Positions 27,198 to 36,476 are shown, numbered from the stretch's first letter. The stretch: 64,000 nucleotides of DNA from Shewanella sp. Choline-02u-19 (GCF_002836205.1 NZ_PJBE01000013.1:124001-188000), one strand, 5' to 3'. Program-made: numbers and translations. Notes: generated from the sequence alone by a model not told the origin.

Positions 27198-29624
27198 TTA
27201 CGATAAGTTTTTGACTGCACTAGTGATTAATTCAGGGAAACGCAGTATTACCTCGCGACTGATATCGAGTAGCTCACCCACACCAATAACGCGCCAGAGT
27301 TGTTCTTCTAGTTTTTTGCCCTTGTGCAGTGCGTGCATCTTTATGTATTCCCGTTCACGACGGATATAATCTAAGTCCGGTTTTCCGGTAGCGCCGCGAT
27401 AAACCCGCAATGCCATAAACTCACCTAACTGTCGACTCTGCTGGATAAAGTGTAATAACTGAGCGGTATCTTTAAAATCTGAATCCGTAATACACAGAAC
27501 GTCTACCTTGCCTTGCGACAGCCGAGAAATTTGCACATAAACTTCATAAAACGCTAGCCCATTTTGCGGCTTCATTGTACGGATCGGCACTATGATATCG
27601 CGCTTAAGCTTTCCGTCTTGGAACAGCGGTGCTAAGTCATATTCCAACGGTTTTTTACTGTTGGTAGCAAATATATTGGCGATAGGGTTTTGTTCAACAC
27701 CAATCCCAACCGTAGAAATATAGGCCGATTTTACGGTTTTTTCTAGATAGAAAGGCACTGACACCAACTTGCGCATCAGCAGATTTTTCATACCATCGGC
27801 AAGCTCTTTTACATCATGGTTGTTTTCTGTGAGTTTCTGAAACTTGCTTTTATTGTGTTCAATTAAACGGTTAAGAAACTCAACGCCAACGTGTGGTGTA
27901 TGGCCGACTTGCGCCGCAAGGTGCAAGGTGACGCCATTTTTTCGAGTGCGGATAAGTCGATAGGGTAATTGTTGCAGTACGACTTTACCTGCAATGGTTT
28001 GCAGTTTCGGAAAGCTGAGCCCGATAGGCAGAGCCTGATTAAACTCAACGGCAGTATCAGTGGTGATCTGCAGCCCTTTACTGGAGATATCTTGGGTGTA
28101 GGCGCTAGTACTGATATTTCCTTGACTCAATACCACTGGTGTCCTAAAGGCAAAACGCGCTTCATTACGGCGTTCGCTAAACTCCATAGAGACTTGTTTC
28201 AAACCCGGTAATGTTAATTTTTGCTGACCAAACACTTTGAGCTCATTAACGTTGCAGTTGTTAAGGGATTTCCAGATTTGATACTGCCCATTAGCAGCAT
28301 GGTTGGTGACATCAATCAACTGAATAACATGCGTAAATGCGGCCAGTTGAGCTTCGGTCAATGCATTATAACTGGCGTCATCGCCCGGCAATAGGCTAGC
28401 TCTGTAAGCTTGGCTGTGATCGATTGTTTGGCGCGCAACATGAAATATCCGCCAACTGGGTTTTGTCGCGCCAAAGCTGAAAAAGAGTGCTTGTAGCTGT
28501 TTATCTTGCAACTCTGCGAGAGTGGCTGAATAAAAGTATTTGCCCCCTTGTGCTTGAAAGGTAAAACAAAATAGCTGGCTATGCGGACTGGTTTCATCGG
28601 CGCCGATGATAGCGTGCAGTCTTGATGGCGTTAACAGCGCGTTTATTTGGCTAATGCCAGATTCATCTTTAAAGTACTGTGAAATCGCCTGATTATCTCG
28701 CCCCAACAACATATGTGTTGGTTGATATAGAGGGGCATCATCAGCGGATGACTCAAGCTTTTTATCTTCGATAAATAGCGCAAGATGAGGTATGTGCGGT
28801 AAGTAGTGCCGTTCAAAACCTAAGCCTCTAGTCGTGACCAGCACATCATTAACATCGACTTTATAGCGATACTTATGGCCTCTGATGAGCTTTCTGAGCA
28901 TGTCAGCCAAGGCGTCACTGCCTGATATTCGTTTGAGCCTTAGCCAGCTATATTCTTGATTACCTTCAATATCGACAATCTCATATTCAACACCTTGTTG
29001 TAGATCTTGGTGGTAATAATCATCGCTAAGCTCGAGTAGTTTGATTTTTATAGGCTGTTTTACATTGAGTGTCTGCTTGGCTGGCAGACGAATTCTTGCG
29101 CCGCCGACCGATAGATCAACGGTGATCCCCAGATATTGCTGCATCGTTTGGGATACTTCAATTTTCATGCTGTAATTCATGCGCTCTTCGCAACGTGCAA
29201 AGTAGCTGCCCAATACAATGCCTTGCGCGATATAAGGGGCATCGACAGGGCTTACCTCAATATCTGCATTGGTGCGTGCTTTTAGTACGCGGGCTTTATG
29301 GGCGGCAATCACTTGCTCATAAACCCCTAGGGTATATTGCTCTCGATAAAGGGCTAATGCCTCTAAAAAATTGGCTTTTGTAGCTTGATCAATAAAATGG
29401 GTTTGCGTACCAAACTCGAAAGTTTCGCATTCAAGATCTGTTTTGTTGCGTAAGTCGATGACTCGAGCACAGCTGGATGCAAGCCTATTAAGCTCCATCT
29501 TGAGGAGAAATCGAGTCGAATTTGACTCTTCTGCTGTTAGTTGCTCAAACAGGGCATGGAAATTGGGTTCCATTAGCAAAGGCGTCAGTTGTTCTATTAG
29601 CGCATTATGCAGATCTAAACTCAT
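27198..29624 (-). CDS. Large cytoplasmic protein with two PilZ domains
   Basis: An 808-residue protein without signal peptide or clear membrane segment. Two PilZ (c-di-GMP-binding) domains can be seen. In the first, RCEER (near 145) supplies RxxxR and DLSVGG (near 167) supplies D/NxSxxG. In the second, RNEAR (near 482) and DISSKG (near 511) supply the same motifs. The N-terminal 130 residues look alpha-helical; the region between the PilZ domains and the C-terminal 200 residues resemble nothing I recognise. It presumably responds to c-di-GMP, matching the several GGDEF/EAL genes nearby. It is divergent from radA. Similar long PilZ proteins occur beside radA in Shewanella as far as I recall; function is unknown. 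Confidence 0.82.
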   Translation of the reverse strand: MSLDLHNALIEQLTPLLMEPNFHALFEQLTAEESNSTRFLLKMELNRLASSCARVIDLRNKTDLECETFEFGTQTHFIDQATKANFLEALALYREQYTLGVYEQVIAAHKARVLKARTNADIEVSPVDAPYIAQGIVLGSYFARCEERMNYSMKIEVSQTMQQYLGITVDLSVGGARIRLPAKQTLNVKQPIKIKLLELSDDYYHQDLQQGVEYEIVDIEGNQEYSWLRLKRISGSDALADMLRKLIRGHKYRYKVDVNDVLVTTRGLGFERHYLPHIPHLALFIEDKKLESSADDAPLYQPTHMLLGRDNQAISQYFKDESGISQINALLTPSRLHAIIGADETSPHSQLFCFTFQAQGGKYFYSATLAELQDKQLQALFFSFGATKPSWRIFHVARQTIDHSQAYRASLLPGDDASYNALTEAQLAAFTHVIQLIDVTNHAANGQYQIWKSLNNCNVNELKVFGQQKLTLPGLKQVSMEFSERRNEARFAFRTPVVLSQGNISTSAYTQDISSKGLQITTDTAVEFNQALPIGLSFPKLQTIAGKVVLQQLPYRLIRTRKNGVTLHLAAQVGHTPHVGVEFLNRLIEHNKSKFQKLTENNHDVKELADGMKNLLMRKLVSVPFYLEKTVKSAYISTVGIGVEQNPIANIFATNSKKPLEYDLAPLFQDGKLKRDIIVPIRTMKPQNGLAFYEVYVQISRLSQGKVDVLCITDSDFKDTAQLLHFIQQSRQLGEFMALRVYRGATGKPDLDYIRREREYIKMHALHKGKKLEEQLWRVIGVGELLDISREVILRFPELITSAVKNLS

Positions 29625-29784
29625 CTATTACTTCTTTTTGGATGCTTATTGGACCAATGGCTGATAGGCTCATTGGCAAGTTTTTGTGGAATAAACCCAA
29701 TTTACAGTACTATCTTCCTTGTACCCTTAGCTATCGGCTGAAAACGCCGATACTTTATCGACTTTATACTACCTAGAAAGAATC

Positions 29785-31158
29785 ATGGCAAAGAATAAAA
29801 CAGCTTACGTATGTAATGAATGTGGTCAAGACTTTCCTCGCTGGCAGGGCCAATGTAGCGCTTGCCAAGAGTGGAATACCATTAGTGAAATAAAGATCTC
29901 TACCGCAAAACCCACCACTGCAACCCGTTTAGGTTACGCAGGCTCTGTGGGCGGCGGTTCTAAAAAGCTGAACGAGATAGAAGAGGTCGATGCGGAAAAG
30001 AGATTGACTGGCATTGGCGAGCTAGACCGGGTGTTGTGCGGTGGCCTAACAACAGGTTCAGTCAATATTATCTCTGGCGATCCGGGTGCGGGTAAAACGA
30101 CCTTGCTCTCTGATTTAGTCTCGCGTATGTCGCAATCAATGCCGTCGCTTTATTGTACCGCAGAAGAATCATTGTCGCAGTTTAAGAATCGCGTGAACCG
30201 TTTAAAGCTCAATTGTAATGAAGACAACCTTTACCTTATGGCTGAAACCAGTGTTGAAGCGATTATTGCTGAGTTAGAAGCGAAGCAGGTGAAGTTTGCG
30301 GTGATTGACTCTATTCAAGCCGTAGTCACTGAAATGGCTAACGGTAGCCCTGGTTCCCCTTCACAAGTGAAGGGCAGCGCACAGGCACTGACGCAGTATT
30401 GTAAACAAAACAATGTCACCATGTTTTTGGTCGCTCACGTGAACAAGAATAATGAAACGGCAGGGCCACAAACCCTGATCCACATTGTTGACTGTTTAAC
30501 GCATATTGAGTGTAACGATGGCCAAATTCGTACGCTTAGAGCTAACAAAAACCGTTTTGGTGATGTCGATACCGTGGGTATTTTTCGCATGACTGAGCGC
30601 GGCATGTTGAGTGTCGATAACCCGAGTGAAATATTCCTTTCTGGTTCGAGTACCGATTCCGCAGGTGCCGCTATTACCTGTATTCGAAAGGGCAATCGCA
30701 ATTTGTTGCTTGAAATCCAGTGTCTAACCACTGAAACCGAGGGTGAGTTTCCGCAGCGAGTCTGCGTCGGGCTCAATATGAATCGGATTAAGATGTTAAC
30801 TGGGATTTTACGTAAGCATACCAAAACCAAGATTTTCCACGACACTTACTTTAACTTAGTCGGTGGCTTAAAAATTGATGAGTCTGAAACCTGCATCGAT
30901 CTTGCGTTGGTTGCGGCTTTACTGAGTAGTTTAAACGATTTTATTGTGCCGAGAACGACTTGCATCATGGGCGAGCTGAGTCTTAATGGTGACGTTAGGC
31001 CGATAGACAGTGGCGTGCCTAGAGTGAAAGAAGCGGTGCAGCATGGCTTTACCGAAATCTATATCCCCTTTAGGAACTACCATAAATCGATGGAAGGGCT
31101 AGGGGCAACAATTCACTCTGTTAAAACCATTCATGAGCTCATTGAACTTATCAATTAG
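29785..31158 (+). CDS. radA: DNA repair protein RadA (Sms)
   Basis: RadA is a RecA-like ATPase that drives branch migration in recombination. The 457-residue protein has the N-terminal zinc finger (Cys10, Cys13, Cys24, Cys27), Walker A GDPGAGKTT near residues 98-106, the RadA-specific KNRFG near 252, and a C-terminal Lon-like domain (GGLKIDESETCIDLAL, GELSLNGDVRP). The start follows AGAAAG. It lies in the gap between two minus-strand PilZ genes. Confidence 0.95.
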   Translation: MAKNKTAYVCNECGQDFPRWQGQCSACQEWNTISEIKISTAKPTTATRLGYAGSVGGGSKKLNEIEEVDAEKRLTGIGELDRVLCGGLTTGSVNIISGDPGAGKTTLLSDLVSRMSQSMPSLYCTAEESLSQFKNRVNRLKLNCNEDNLYLMAETSVEAIIAELEAKQVKFAVIDSIQAVVTEMANGSPGSPSQVKGSAQALTQYCKQNNVTMFLVAHVNKNNETAGPQTLIHIVDCLTHIECNDGQIRTLRANKNRFGDVDTVGIFRMTERGMLSVDNPSEIFLSGSSTDSAGAAITCIRKGNRNLLLEIQCLTTETEGEFPQRVCVGLNMNRIKMLTGILRKHTKTKIFHDTYFNLVGGLKIDESETCIDLALVAALLSSLNDFIVPRTTCIMGELSLNGDVRPIDSGVPRVKEAVQHGFTEIYIPFRNYHKSMEGLGATIHSVKTIHELIELIN

Positions 31159-31209
31159 TGATGCATTTATGAGAAATGCATCCATGGGAAGTACCACCCT
31201 GAAAAGTGG

Positions 31210-31581
31210 TTATTTCCCTTGGTTGTGTGTATCAATAAATAAGGCAAGTTCTCGGTCGAGTAAGCTAGGATCACCGACATTGAGCTCTATCAATCTTCTC
31301 AGGTGGCTAATACTTTCAACATCAATATGGCTGCAAGCCAAGCCTAATAGATTGTCTTTTTGATGCACAAGCTGGGTATCCATATGCACCTGAATGTCGG
31401 AATCAGCAATAAAAAAACTCAGCTGGAGTTGTTGGCTGCTTGGTGCAAACTGCGGTGGTAATTCAATGAGGGCACCATTGAGACTGATATTAAATAGCGT
31501 TGTTTGCCATACTTTATCTTTGCATTTCACCTGGGCTTGATTGGCAAATGAAACCCGTGAAAACTGTCGTCTTTCATCCAT
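31210..31581 (-). CDS. Single-domain PilZ protein
   Basis: A 123-residue PilZ-domain protein. RxxxR appears as RQFSR at residues 5-9 and D/NxSxxG as NISLNG near 33-38, so c-di-GMP binding is expected. The protein is little more than this domain, like adaptor-type PilZ proteins. It is convergent with radA and close to the 808-residue protein with two PilZ domains. Confidence 0.87.
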   Translation of the reverse strand: MDERRQFSRVSFANQAQVKCKDKVWQTTLFNISLNGALIELPPQFAPSSQQLQLSFFIADSDIQVHMDTQLVHQKDNLLGLACSHIDVESISHLRRLIELNVGDPSLLDRELALFIDTHNQGK

Positions 31582-31738
31582 AGTGACTCCCTTCTAAATC
31601 TTCCATTTTGCACTTGAATAGTGTTTTAGATTATTTCTAAAGTGCTTTTATATATTATAAGTTAACTCAACTCAACGTTAGAGAAAGGAATTACTCCTAT
31701 TTAGGCGTAACTTCATTATAAAGTGCATAACATGTTAT

Positions 31739-32284
31739 TTAAGTGGTGCGTTCTAACACGTAAGATTGCTGCTTAATGGCAGGTAACCCTTTTAAAATAA
31801 TGGCGATGGTGACGAGCTGATAAGCGATACCTGACCAAGAATGCAGGTGTACCGATAATGTGAGGTTTAACAGATTACTGATCAGCAAGGCATAACGTAG
31901 TCGGGTTGAACTGCAATAAAAAAGCGCGTAGCTCATTAAGACTGCAGCAGCAACCGCCGCCCATTCAGACCAATGTTCAGCCCAAATAAGACCTTGTGTC
32001 ACTGCTAACGCTGAAAACACTAAGGGCAATAGTGTGATACGCCAACCGCAGCGTGCTTTTTCGCTACGGCAAGTCGCAAAGCGGCCAATATTAAGTAGCT
32101 GATTCATCATCCCTAAGGTACTGCCAAGCAGGCCTAAGTGAATAGCGGTTAAGCCGGATGCTAAAAGATTACCTGATAATAATTTTCGGTCGCATAACTG
32201 GGCATTTGCCCACCAACCAATGGTCATCGACACAAAGCCTAATGCCTGAACCCAAAGTAAAGCTTGATGTGATAACTCGAACAC
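31739..32284 (-). CDS. YgjV-family inner-membrane protein
   Basis: A 181-residue hydrophobic protein with about five or six predicted helices (for example residues 9-30, 43-63, 81-100 and 105-125). It resembles the YgjV family, found widely in enterobacteria and Shewanella, with no established function. A near-perfect CRP site lies about 117 bases upstream. Called from hydrophobicity and overall sequence character. Confidence 0.65.
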   Translation of the reverse strand: MFELSHQALLWVQALGFVSMTIGWWANAQLCDRKLLSGNLLASGLTAIHLGLLGSTLGMMNQLLNIGRFATCRSEKARCGWRITLLPLVFSALAVTQGLIWAEHWSEWAAVAAAVLMSYALFYCSSTRLRYALLISNLLNLTLSVHLHSWSGIAYQLVTIAIILKGLPAIKQQSYVLERTT

Positions 32285-32400
32285 TAAATGACCAACAATA
32301 ACGACAACATTAAACCGGCAGCTATTGTCGTTTTTTTAGCCGTTCAAATTGTGACCTCATCGTCACTTTAGCATTTGCTTTATCATACTTCGCTCTAACT

Positions 32401-32416
32401 TGTGATCTGGGTCACG
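32401..32416. promoter_or_regulatory. Possible CRP site
   Basis: TGTGA-TCTGGG-TCACG differs from the CRP consensus half-sites in one base. It lies upstream of the minus-strand YgjV-like gene and just past the end of the BamA-like remnant. Confidence 0.4.
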
Positions 32417-32428
32417 TTTTCGGGTCTG

Positions 32429-32563
32429 TTAAAAACCAGGGCCTAAGTTAACGTTCCACGCAACGTCTTCTGGACCCTTGGCAACATCCATTCCCATATG
32501 TAAGCCATAACGCTGGGCAATGGTGTATCTAAAGCCAACAGCATTAGCATTTTGCTCATCGTT
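32429..32563 (-). pseudogene. C-terminal fragment of a BamA/surface-antigen type outer-membrane protein
   Basis: Read on the minus strand, 44 codons ending in TAA at 32429 encode a segment with GFRYTIAQRYGLHMGMDVAK followed by GPEDVAWNVNLGPGF. This strongly resembles the last strands of the bacterial surface antigen (BamA/TamA-like) family, which end in GLxMGxDxAxGPED and an aromatic residue. There is no upstream reading frame of useful length, so the rest of the gene has decayed or been deleted. Frames immediately upstream (to about 32660) hold stops. Identification is by remembered motif only. Confidence 0.55.
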
Positions 32564-32889
32564 ACCTCACTCTCACCACTGTCTTAGCTTGCCTATAAAA
32601 GACTACTGTCTCCTGCGTGGCATTCCCGGCATCAAAATAGTCATCAATCGGGCCAAATAAATCGATAGTGTAGTAAGTAATAGCGCAATTATTTTACTGT
32701 TCATCAGGTTATTTGATCCCTCATTGACCAATGATGGTTATAGGGGGAGAGTGCAAAAATGTTCCAATAAGTTGTTTGAGTTGGGTCGGATTGGTAGTCA
32801 AGAGAGTTGGTAAAACAAAACGGCTATTTTCTGCTAATATGCGCGCAAGCCATCTGGTGCTGAATAGAACGACTTTAAGGAATATGCTG

Positions 32890-34122
32890 GTGTCTTTTTC
32901 ATCCCTATTATTAAGCGATACTTTACTTAGCGTACTCACGCAAAAAGGCTATATCGAACCAACGCCAATCCAATTGGCTGCGATTCCAGTCATTTTAGCG
33001 GGTCAGGATCTGATGGCCAGTGCTCAGACTGGCACCGGAAAAACGGCTGCATTTACCTTACCCTTGCTGCAAAAGTTAATCGAGAAAACTGAAACTTGCC
33101 AGCAAAAGGTACTACGGGTATTAGTGCTGGTGCCAACAAGAGAACTTGCGTTACAGGTTAATAAGAGTATTGCTGAATATGGTGCCAACACCGCAGTCAA
33201 GAGTACGGTGATTTATGGTGGTGTCAGCATTGATGCTCAGGCTCAAAAGTTAGCCGATGGCGTCGATATTGTGGTGGCAACGCCTGGGCGTTTACTTGAT
33301 CACCTGCGTCGAGGTTCTTTGTCGCTATCTGCAATAGAAACATTGGTGTTTGACGAAGCCGATAGAATGCTGGATATGGGGTTTATGGATGAAATTAATG
33401 CCATATTAAAACAGTTGCCACCACAGCGGCAGACACTGCTTTTTTCAGCAACGTTTTCGAAAGTTATTTTTGAGCTGAGTAAAAGATTGTTGCAGCAACC
33501 GATCAGGGTTGAAGCCAATCAAGCCAACAGCACCGCGGATAATGTTGAACAGATTGTTTATGCGGTAGATAGCGATAGAAAACCTGAGCTGATAAGCCAC
33601 CTGATTAACAAAGGTCAATGGCAACAGGTGTTGATATTTAGTCGTAAGAAGCAGACCGTCGATACGATTAGCCAAAAGCTGATTGTAGCAGGCGTTGAAG
33701 CCAAAGCACTGCATGGCGATTTGAGCCAAGGTGCTAGAGAGCAAGTGCTCAACGATTTTAAGATGGGAAAAATCAAGGCGCTGGTGGCCACTGATGTTGC
33801 CGCTCGTGGGCTGGATATTATAGCGCTTGATTATGTGATTAATTATGAACTGCCCTTTATTGCAGAAGACTATATTCACCGTATTGGTCGTACAGGCCGC
33901 GCAGGTAATAAGGGCAAAGCAATAACGCTGTACAGTGAAGATGATGCGCTGTTACTTGAGGAGCTTGAATCGTTATTGGATAAACGTCTGCCGCAGCAGT
34001 GGTTAGCGGGCTTTGAGCCTGATCTTACCAAGGTTGAACCTGTAACACGCAAAAACAGTAAATCGGCACAAAGGCAGCGCGCCAAAAAGCGCGCATTAGC
34101 GGGTAGCAAGCGCGGACGTTAA
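32890..34122 (+). CDS. DEAD-box ATP-dependent RNA helicase, RhlE-like
   Basis: A 410-residue DEAD-box helicase. Motifs in order: Q motif GYIEPTPIQ near residue 20, Walker A AQTGTGKT near 44, PTRELA near 82, DEAD as VFDEADRML near 155, SAT as FSATF near 185, and HRIGRTGRAG near 333. A basic tail follows. GTG 32890 is preferred: it gives the RhlE-type beginning SFSSLLLSD and sits 8 bases after AAGGA, whereas ATG 32884 is only 2 bases after it. The frame is open back to 32731 but the extra residues look random. One of two RhlE-type helicases here. Confidence 0.88.
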   Translation: MSFSSLLLSDTLLSVLTQKGYIEPTPIQLAAIPVILAGQDLMASAQTGTGKTAAFTLPLLQKLIEKTETCQQKVLRVLVLVPTRELALQVNKSIAEYGANTAVKSTVIYGGVSIDAQAQKLADGVDIVVATPGRLLDHLRRGSLSLSAIETLVFDEADRMLDMGFMDEINAILKQLPPQRQTLLFSATFSKVIFELSKRLLQQPIRVEANQANSTADNVEQIVYAVDSDRKPELISHLINKGQWQQVLIFSRKKQTVDTISQKLIVAGVEAKALHGDLSQGAREQVLNDFKMGKIKALVATDVAARGLDIIALDYVINYELPFIAEDYIHRIGRTGRAGNKGKAITLYSEDDALLLEELESLLDKRLPQQWLAGFEPDLTKVEPVTRKNSKSAQRQRAKKRALAGSKRGR

Positions 34123-34421
34123 AGTTTCATTTATTTGCGGTGGTGATGACCGTTCAGTGATATTTCTGACATTATAGTGACATTTCCTATCTGACCGACA
34201 CGGACATGGGGAATGCTTGAGTGATATCTGAAATATCATAAGCCTTATGGGTCAGATGTCAGCGAACGGCTTATCTCTTGAAAGCGATGCCCACGCCGAG
34301 TGAGCATACGGACGTTGCTTTACAAGGAGTCTTAACGGACTTAGGTAACCTCGATGTGGATGATGGTTATCTGTTGGCACAGTGTGTTATTTAAAGTCTG
34401 AGCATTTTATAGAAGAGTACA
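34123..34421. other. Intergenic region, no gene supported
   Basis: About 300 bases between the helicase and the convergent oxygenase gene. It contains a small inverted repeat (TGATAT-CTGAA-ATATCA near 34222) and a 35-codon open frame at 34287-34394 that lacks a ribosome site and resembles nothing I know. No terminator with a T run was seen. Confidence 0.3.
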
Positions 34422-35117
34422 TTATTCAGACCAATACCAACTGGTCACATTATAGCGATATTCATCGGTATATTCAGCATTCAGCTTTTCCACCCAGTGT
34501 TCAGAGCCCTTTGAAGAGGGGTCAAACAAAATACAGCGGTTATATAAAGGCGCAATACTAATAGGCTGATTATTCTTACCTATAAAAGTAAGTTCACCTC
34601 CTGCATTGTTGTGCCACTCTTTATTTAAATACACCAACATACAGATCTCTCTTCCGGGAGAGTCATCCGCGTGCAGTTCAACAAAGTCGGCAGCGCCTAA
34701 GCGAAAATAATTGGTATTGATTAGAGGATCAGCCACATTCATATCCGTTATCGTCACATTAAAAATACGTGATAACAGCGACATAAATTCATCCCCGCGC
34801 AAAAATGACAAAAAAGCCTGAGCTATATTGGTAGAGTCGTTGTTGGAACTCGCCGCTGCACGTTGCCAAACATCTCGCTGTACAAAGCGTTGCTCTGTGG
34901 TCGTATTTTCCCATTGGAGGTTATCGACATATAAAGCAGAATAAGTATGTTTTTGAGTTTGCCAGTCATGCGGTTGCTGCAACACCTTTATTACGTCATC
35001 GAGTCTGTCTTTATCAAATAAGTTATCAATCACGATATGATTGGGACAAGAGCTCAATAAAGACTCTCGATATGCAACTATCCTTGAATCGATTAGCTGT
35101 TTTTCATTTAACCACAT
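34422..35117 (-). CDS. 2-oxoglutarate/Fe(II)-dependent oxygenase
   Basis: A 231-residue protein of the prolyl-4-hydroxylase-like 2OG-Fe(II) oxygenase superfamily. The iron ligands are likely His and Asp in ELHADD near 153-157 and a distal His in SEHWV near 205. The 2OG-binding Arg lies in YRYNVTSWYW near the end, and GGELTF near 180 is the typical strand. Substrate unknown. It is an isolated gene at the edge of the disturbed accessory region, and I see no partner genes. Confidence 0.75.
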   Translation of the reverse strand: MWLNEKQLIDSRIVAYRESLLSSCPNHIVIDNLFDKDRLDDVIKVLQQPHDWQTQKHTYSALYVDNLQWENTTTEQRFVQRDVWQRAAASSNNDSTNIAQAFLSFLRGDEFMSLLSRIFNVTITDMNVADPLINTNYFRLGAADFVELHADDSPGREICMLVYLNKEWHNNAGGELTFIGKNNQPISIAPLYNRCILFDPSSKGSEHWVEKLNAEYTDEYRYNVTSWYWSE

Positions 35118-35214
35118 TAAAACTACCCGCTTGTATCTTTAGAGCATCAGCTAAAGATTTGATAATACAGGGTTGAACAATAATTCCCTATTACTGGTTA
35201 TTGTCTTTTGTTTT

Positions 35215-35350
35215 TTAAGCTGCGACGGAACGGTTTAATAACAGCAAAGGTCGTGTTGCTTCGCCCACACCAGAGCCAAGGGTCAAAGCGCTTGCGCCCC
35301 TTGGCAATCCCTCAGCGCCCCGGCGAAATTTAAAAAGCAAAATTTCCAAC
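35215..35350. repeat. GC-rich segment, suspected dispersed repeat
   Basis: This stretch is visibly richer in G and C than its surroundings. On the minus strand it reads LTLGSGVGEATRPLLLLNR before a stop at 35215. The sequence seems familiar to me as an intergenic repeat of Shewanella/Vibrio genomes, but that is an impression that must be tested by a genome search. Confidence 0.3.
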
Positions 35351-35549
35351 GGGGGAGATTTGATTCTGTGATCACAGTTTATTCTGTTTGATAATATCGT
35401 TTAATTTAAGGCTTGTGTCTTTAAATTGAAAACTCAAATGGCGAAGTATTGCGCTTCCATAACCCAATGTAGATACGGCTGAGGCCTTCGAAAACAGGCC
35501 AATTCTGTTCCATACAGAATTTGGCATTTCCTCCGTCCTTGGAGGTCAG

Positions 35550-36452
35550 ATGTGTTCACGGTGAGTCTCAGTAGCGTCTGTCATACGCCGACCGCAGGTC
35601 ATTGGAACCATTTCAGCTTGAAAGTAACTCATTCCTGCCGTGCGACGTGAAGTCGTATGAAGCGTTGTTCACCACGATAAGAGTGAACCATCTTTATCAC
35701 CAGATGACCCTAAGACTCTGAATAAAGCAGCGAGTCTGACAATGTAACGAAATTCGGTTTATAGCCGGATGGGAACAGAATCGTGAGAGGATGTTCTTCC
35801 TGATAACCACAAGTCGGGTAAGTGCTAGGGAGTGAGTATGATGAACATATGTGAATTCACGTAAGGTGCGTTATATGAGAAGCAGCGGAAGTGGTTTATA
35901 CGCTGTGGCCAAAAGGCAACGAGAGCTGGAAAGATATTGAGAAATGCTCTTTCGTGGTCATATAGCTCTTCGCACTAGAGTGGGCATCTAAACTGACATT
36001 ACGCTTCATACGGAACACGGTAAGCCTGAATCGCTCCCATTGGGAAAGTTATCTGTGAAGATAGCCGATAGTGGTGCCGGTAAAGGAGACTGGAGAAAGC
36101 CAATGCTGCATTGTAATTATGCAGATACAGACCTTGTGTTTGCCACGAAAGTGATCCCACTTCCAGCTGGTCTCCCGTTGCAATACAATTAGAAGAACTT
36201 TGTTAATGGAGAAACGCAAATGTTGACTTCGATTGAAGTTAGTGACTCTCCTTGCTTTGCTCAACGATAATCCAAAGATTGGAAAGTCATAGAGCAGAAA
36301 GTATCAAAGCTTCAAGTGAGTATTGCAAAGGTAACCCCTGTGGTTACCGGGTAACATAGTACGCCTTGGTGGAGGCTTGAGTCGTATGCAGTGAAAGTTG
36401 CACGTAGGTTCTTAGGAGAGCGGAACTTGGTAACCAGTGCCGCTTATCCGAC
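35550..36452 (+). mobile_element. Group II intron with deleted maturase gene
   Basis: Domain V is clear at 36379-36411: GAGTCGTATGCAGTGAAAGT continues as TGCACGTAGGTTC and matches the consensus GAGCCGTATGCGGTGAAAGT plus CGCACGTACGGTTC in most positions. Domain VI follows as the AGCGG...CCGCT hairpin (36418-36444), and the intron probably ends near ATCCGAC at 36452. Upstream, CGGAACACGGTAAGCC (36010-36025) and CTCCCATTGGG are typical intron domain I-III text. The maturase frame at 36220 is reduced to a fragment. The 5' end (GTGTTCACGG near 35554) is approximate. It inserted just past the 3' end of the hxlR gene. Confidence 0.78.
36220..36354 (+). pseudogene. ltrA: Remnant of intron-encoded reverse transcriptase/maturase
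   Basis: ATG 36220 follows TGGAGAAACGCA, a good ribosome site. The frame reads MLTSIEVSDSPCFAQR, then an in-frame TAA at 36268, then SKDWKVIEQKVSKLQVSIAK, which matches the N-terminus of group II intron maturases (typically DWKxIExxVxKLQxRIxKA). The frame ends at 36354 and domain V begins 25 bases later. Thus nearly all of the reverse transcriptase, X and DNA-binding domains are missing. GGTAACC-CCTGT-GGTTACC at 36330-36348 forms a hairpin that may be the remaining domain IV stem. Confidence 0.75.
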
Positions 36453-36476
36453 CATTCTGAGTCGTGGGTACATGAA

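Noticed and set aside
32350..32366. Second CRP-like site TGTGA...TCAC near 32350
   Set aside because: The half-sites are eight bases apart, not six, so it does not fit CRP geometry.
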